7,195 nt of DNA. Origin: an uncultured Porphyromonadaceae bacterium. GTDB taxonomy: Bacteria > Bacteroidota > Bacteroidia > Bacteroidales > Muribaculaceae. The stretch is from contig CAMWUX010000060.1 in NCBI GenBank assembly GCA_947177605.1, positions 1-7,195 on the forward strand, given 5' to 3'. The notes below the pieces were generated by a model. That model was not told the origin of the DNA and searched no databases. It worked only from the letters and a program-made list of their open reading frames with translations. The position numbers were made by a program, and so were the translations under genes. Positions 6,947 through 7,195 of this stretch are shown here, piece by piece (the stretch's first letter is position 1; each line of letters starts with the position of its first letter).

Positions 6947-6967
6947 AACTTGCAAAGTTAACAAGTT
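6947..6967. repeat. Inverted repeat flanking the operon promoter
   Basis: Two perfect 6-bp arms, AACTTG (6947-6952) and CAAGTT (6962-6967), flank a 9-base centre that contains the -7 box on the minus strand. Such a layout could be a binding site for a dimeric regulator that blocks the promoter, or a chance palindrome in AT-rich DNA. It is too short and AT-rich to act as a terminator for ribD. Confidence 0.4.
6953..6960 (-). promoter_or_regulatory. Candidate -7 box (TAACTTTG) of the envelope operon
   Basis: The minus strand reads TAACTTTG, a full match to the Bacteroidota -7 consensus TAnnTTTG, in the AT-rich 58-bp spacer between ribD and the DUF6242-like gene. A start site several bases downstream would leave a leader of roughly 15-20 bases before the ATG at 6931. 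The leader is A-rich (GAAAATAACC) without a Shine-Dalgarno sequence, as is usual in this phylum. The -33 element is weak: I see no TTTG at 19-21 bases upstream. The other exact minus-strand match I found by eye is in the ompH-ompH spacer. Confidence 0.6.
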
Positions 6968-6989
6968 TTTCCTTAACGAATGTTTACTA

Positions 6990-7195
6990 TTAGTTAAAAT
7001 TGCTAATTGTAATAATGTTGTTACCGTCGATCTTGGTTTCCGCCACCCTTCCCGACGGCATCTGCGGGGCTTTGGCAGTGCCATCCCGGCCGAGACTGAC
7101 GGGCGAAATCTCTATTCTTGCATCATCCCACAATCCCGCATCGATAAATGATTGCAGCAGCGTGGGTCCCCCCTCCACCATCAGCGATGTGATCC
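6990..7195 (-). CDS. ribD: RibD C-terminal end (riboflavin biosynthesis), partial
   Basis: Only the last 67 residues are in the window; the 5' part lies beyond the right edge. The segment SLMVEGGPTLLQSFIDAGLW is the classic EGG-containing motif of the RibD reductase domain, followed by DDARIEISPVSLGRDG and a terminal strand before the TAA at 6990. RibD is a bifunctional cytosolic enzyme: an N-terminal deaminase and a C-terminal NADPH-dependent reductase acting on the pyrimidine intermediate from GTP in riboflavin synthesis. I cannot confirm the deaminase half, so a stand-alone reductase-domain protein remains possible. It lies upstream of the envelope genes on the same strand, separated by a promoter-bearing spacer, so it is probably not functionally linked to them. 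No terminator hairpin is visible after its stop. Confidence 0.88.
   Translation of the reverse strand, partial: ITSLMVEGGPTLLQSFIDAGLWDDARIEISPVSLGRDGTAKAPQMPSGRVAETKIDGNNIITISNFN

Noticed and set aside
6932..7084. N-terminal extension of the DUF6242-like protein to an upstream start at 7084
   Set aside because: The extra 51 residues (MALPKPRRCR...) would overlap ribD in another frame, cover the promoter spacer and bury the lipoprotein signal. The ATG at 6931 is the sensible start.
6849..7151. Plus-strand 100-codon frame across the ribD-DUF6242 spacer
   Set aside because: It runs antisense through the lipoprotein start, the promoter and the end of ribD, and its protein has no recognisable features.

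Overview
The window looks like a chromosomal piece of a Bacteroidales bacterium with moderate GC, possibly of the Muribaculaceae type. The evidence is the gene order (PorG/DUF6089 - uppS - bamA - ompH - ompH), a DUF6242-type lipoprotein, starts without Shine-Dalgarno sequences, and Bacteroidota-type -7 boxes (TAnnTTTG) in the spacers. The family-level placement is a guess from overall resemblance.

Every real gene lies on the minus strand, so transcription runs right to left. At the right edge is the C-terminal end of ribD (6990-7195, cut by the window). A 58-bp spacer (6932-6989) follows, with a good -7 box inside a small inverted repeat; it probably drives the genes to its left. In transcription order these are a DUF6242-like lipoprotein with a predicted beta-propeller (5417-6931), a PorG/DUF6089-family outer-membrane protein (4696-5391), undecaprenyl diphosphate synthase UppS (3932-4681), BamA (1255-3885), and two Skp/OmpH-family periplasmic chaperones (680-1195 and 120-614). 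Spacers are 14 to 65 bp, consistent with one operon. A second -7 box in the ompH-ompH spacer suggests extra transcription of the last gene. A 14-bp GC-rich hairpin at 60-92 probably ends the unit.

The genes share a theme of envelope building. The two Skp-like proteins would carry unfolded outer-membrane proteins across the periplasm and BamA would fold them into the outer membrane. UppS makes the lipid carrier for peptidoglycan and surface glycans. The PorG-family protein is a likely BamA client and, in Porphyromonas gingivalis, belongs to the type IX secretion machinery. The DUF6242 lipoprotein has no known role; its position suggests an envelope function.

This is mostly a conserved housekeeping locus and I see no mobile element, CRISPR array, RNA gene, defence system or broken gene. 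The points most worth a second look are a Tyr/Asn-rich predicted surface loop in BamA, the inverted repeat around the DUF6242 promoter, a lipobox-like signal in the first OmpH, and the PorG-family protein and DUF6242 propeller in this operon. No intergenic stretch exceeds 300 bases. The first 57 bases hold no gene I can support.
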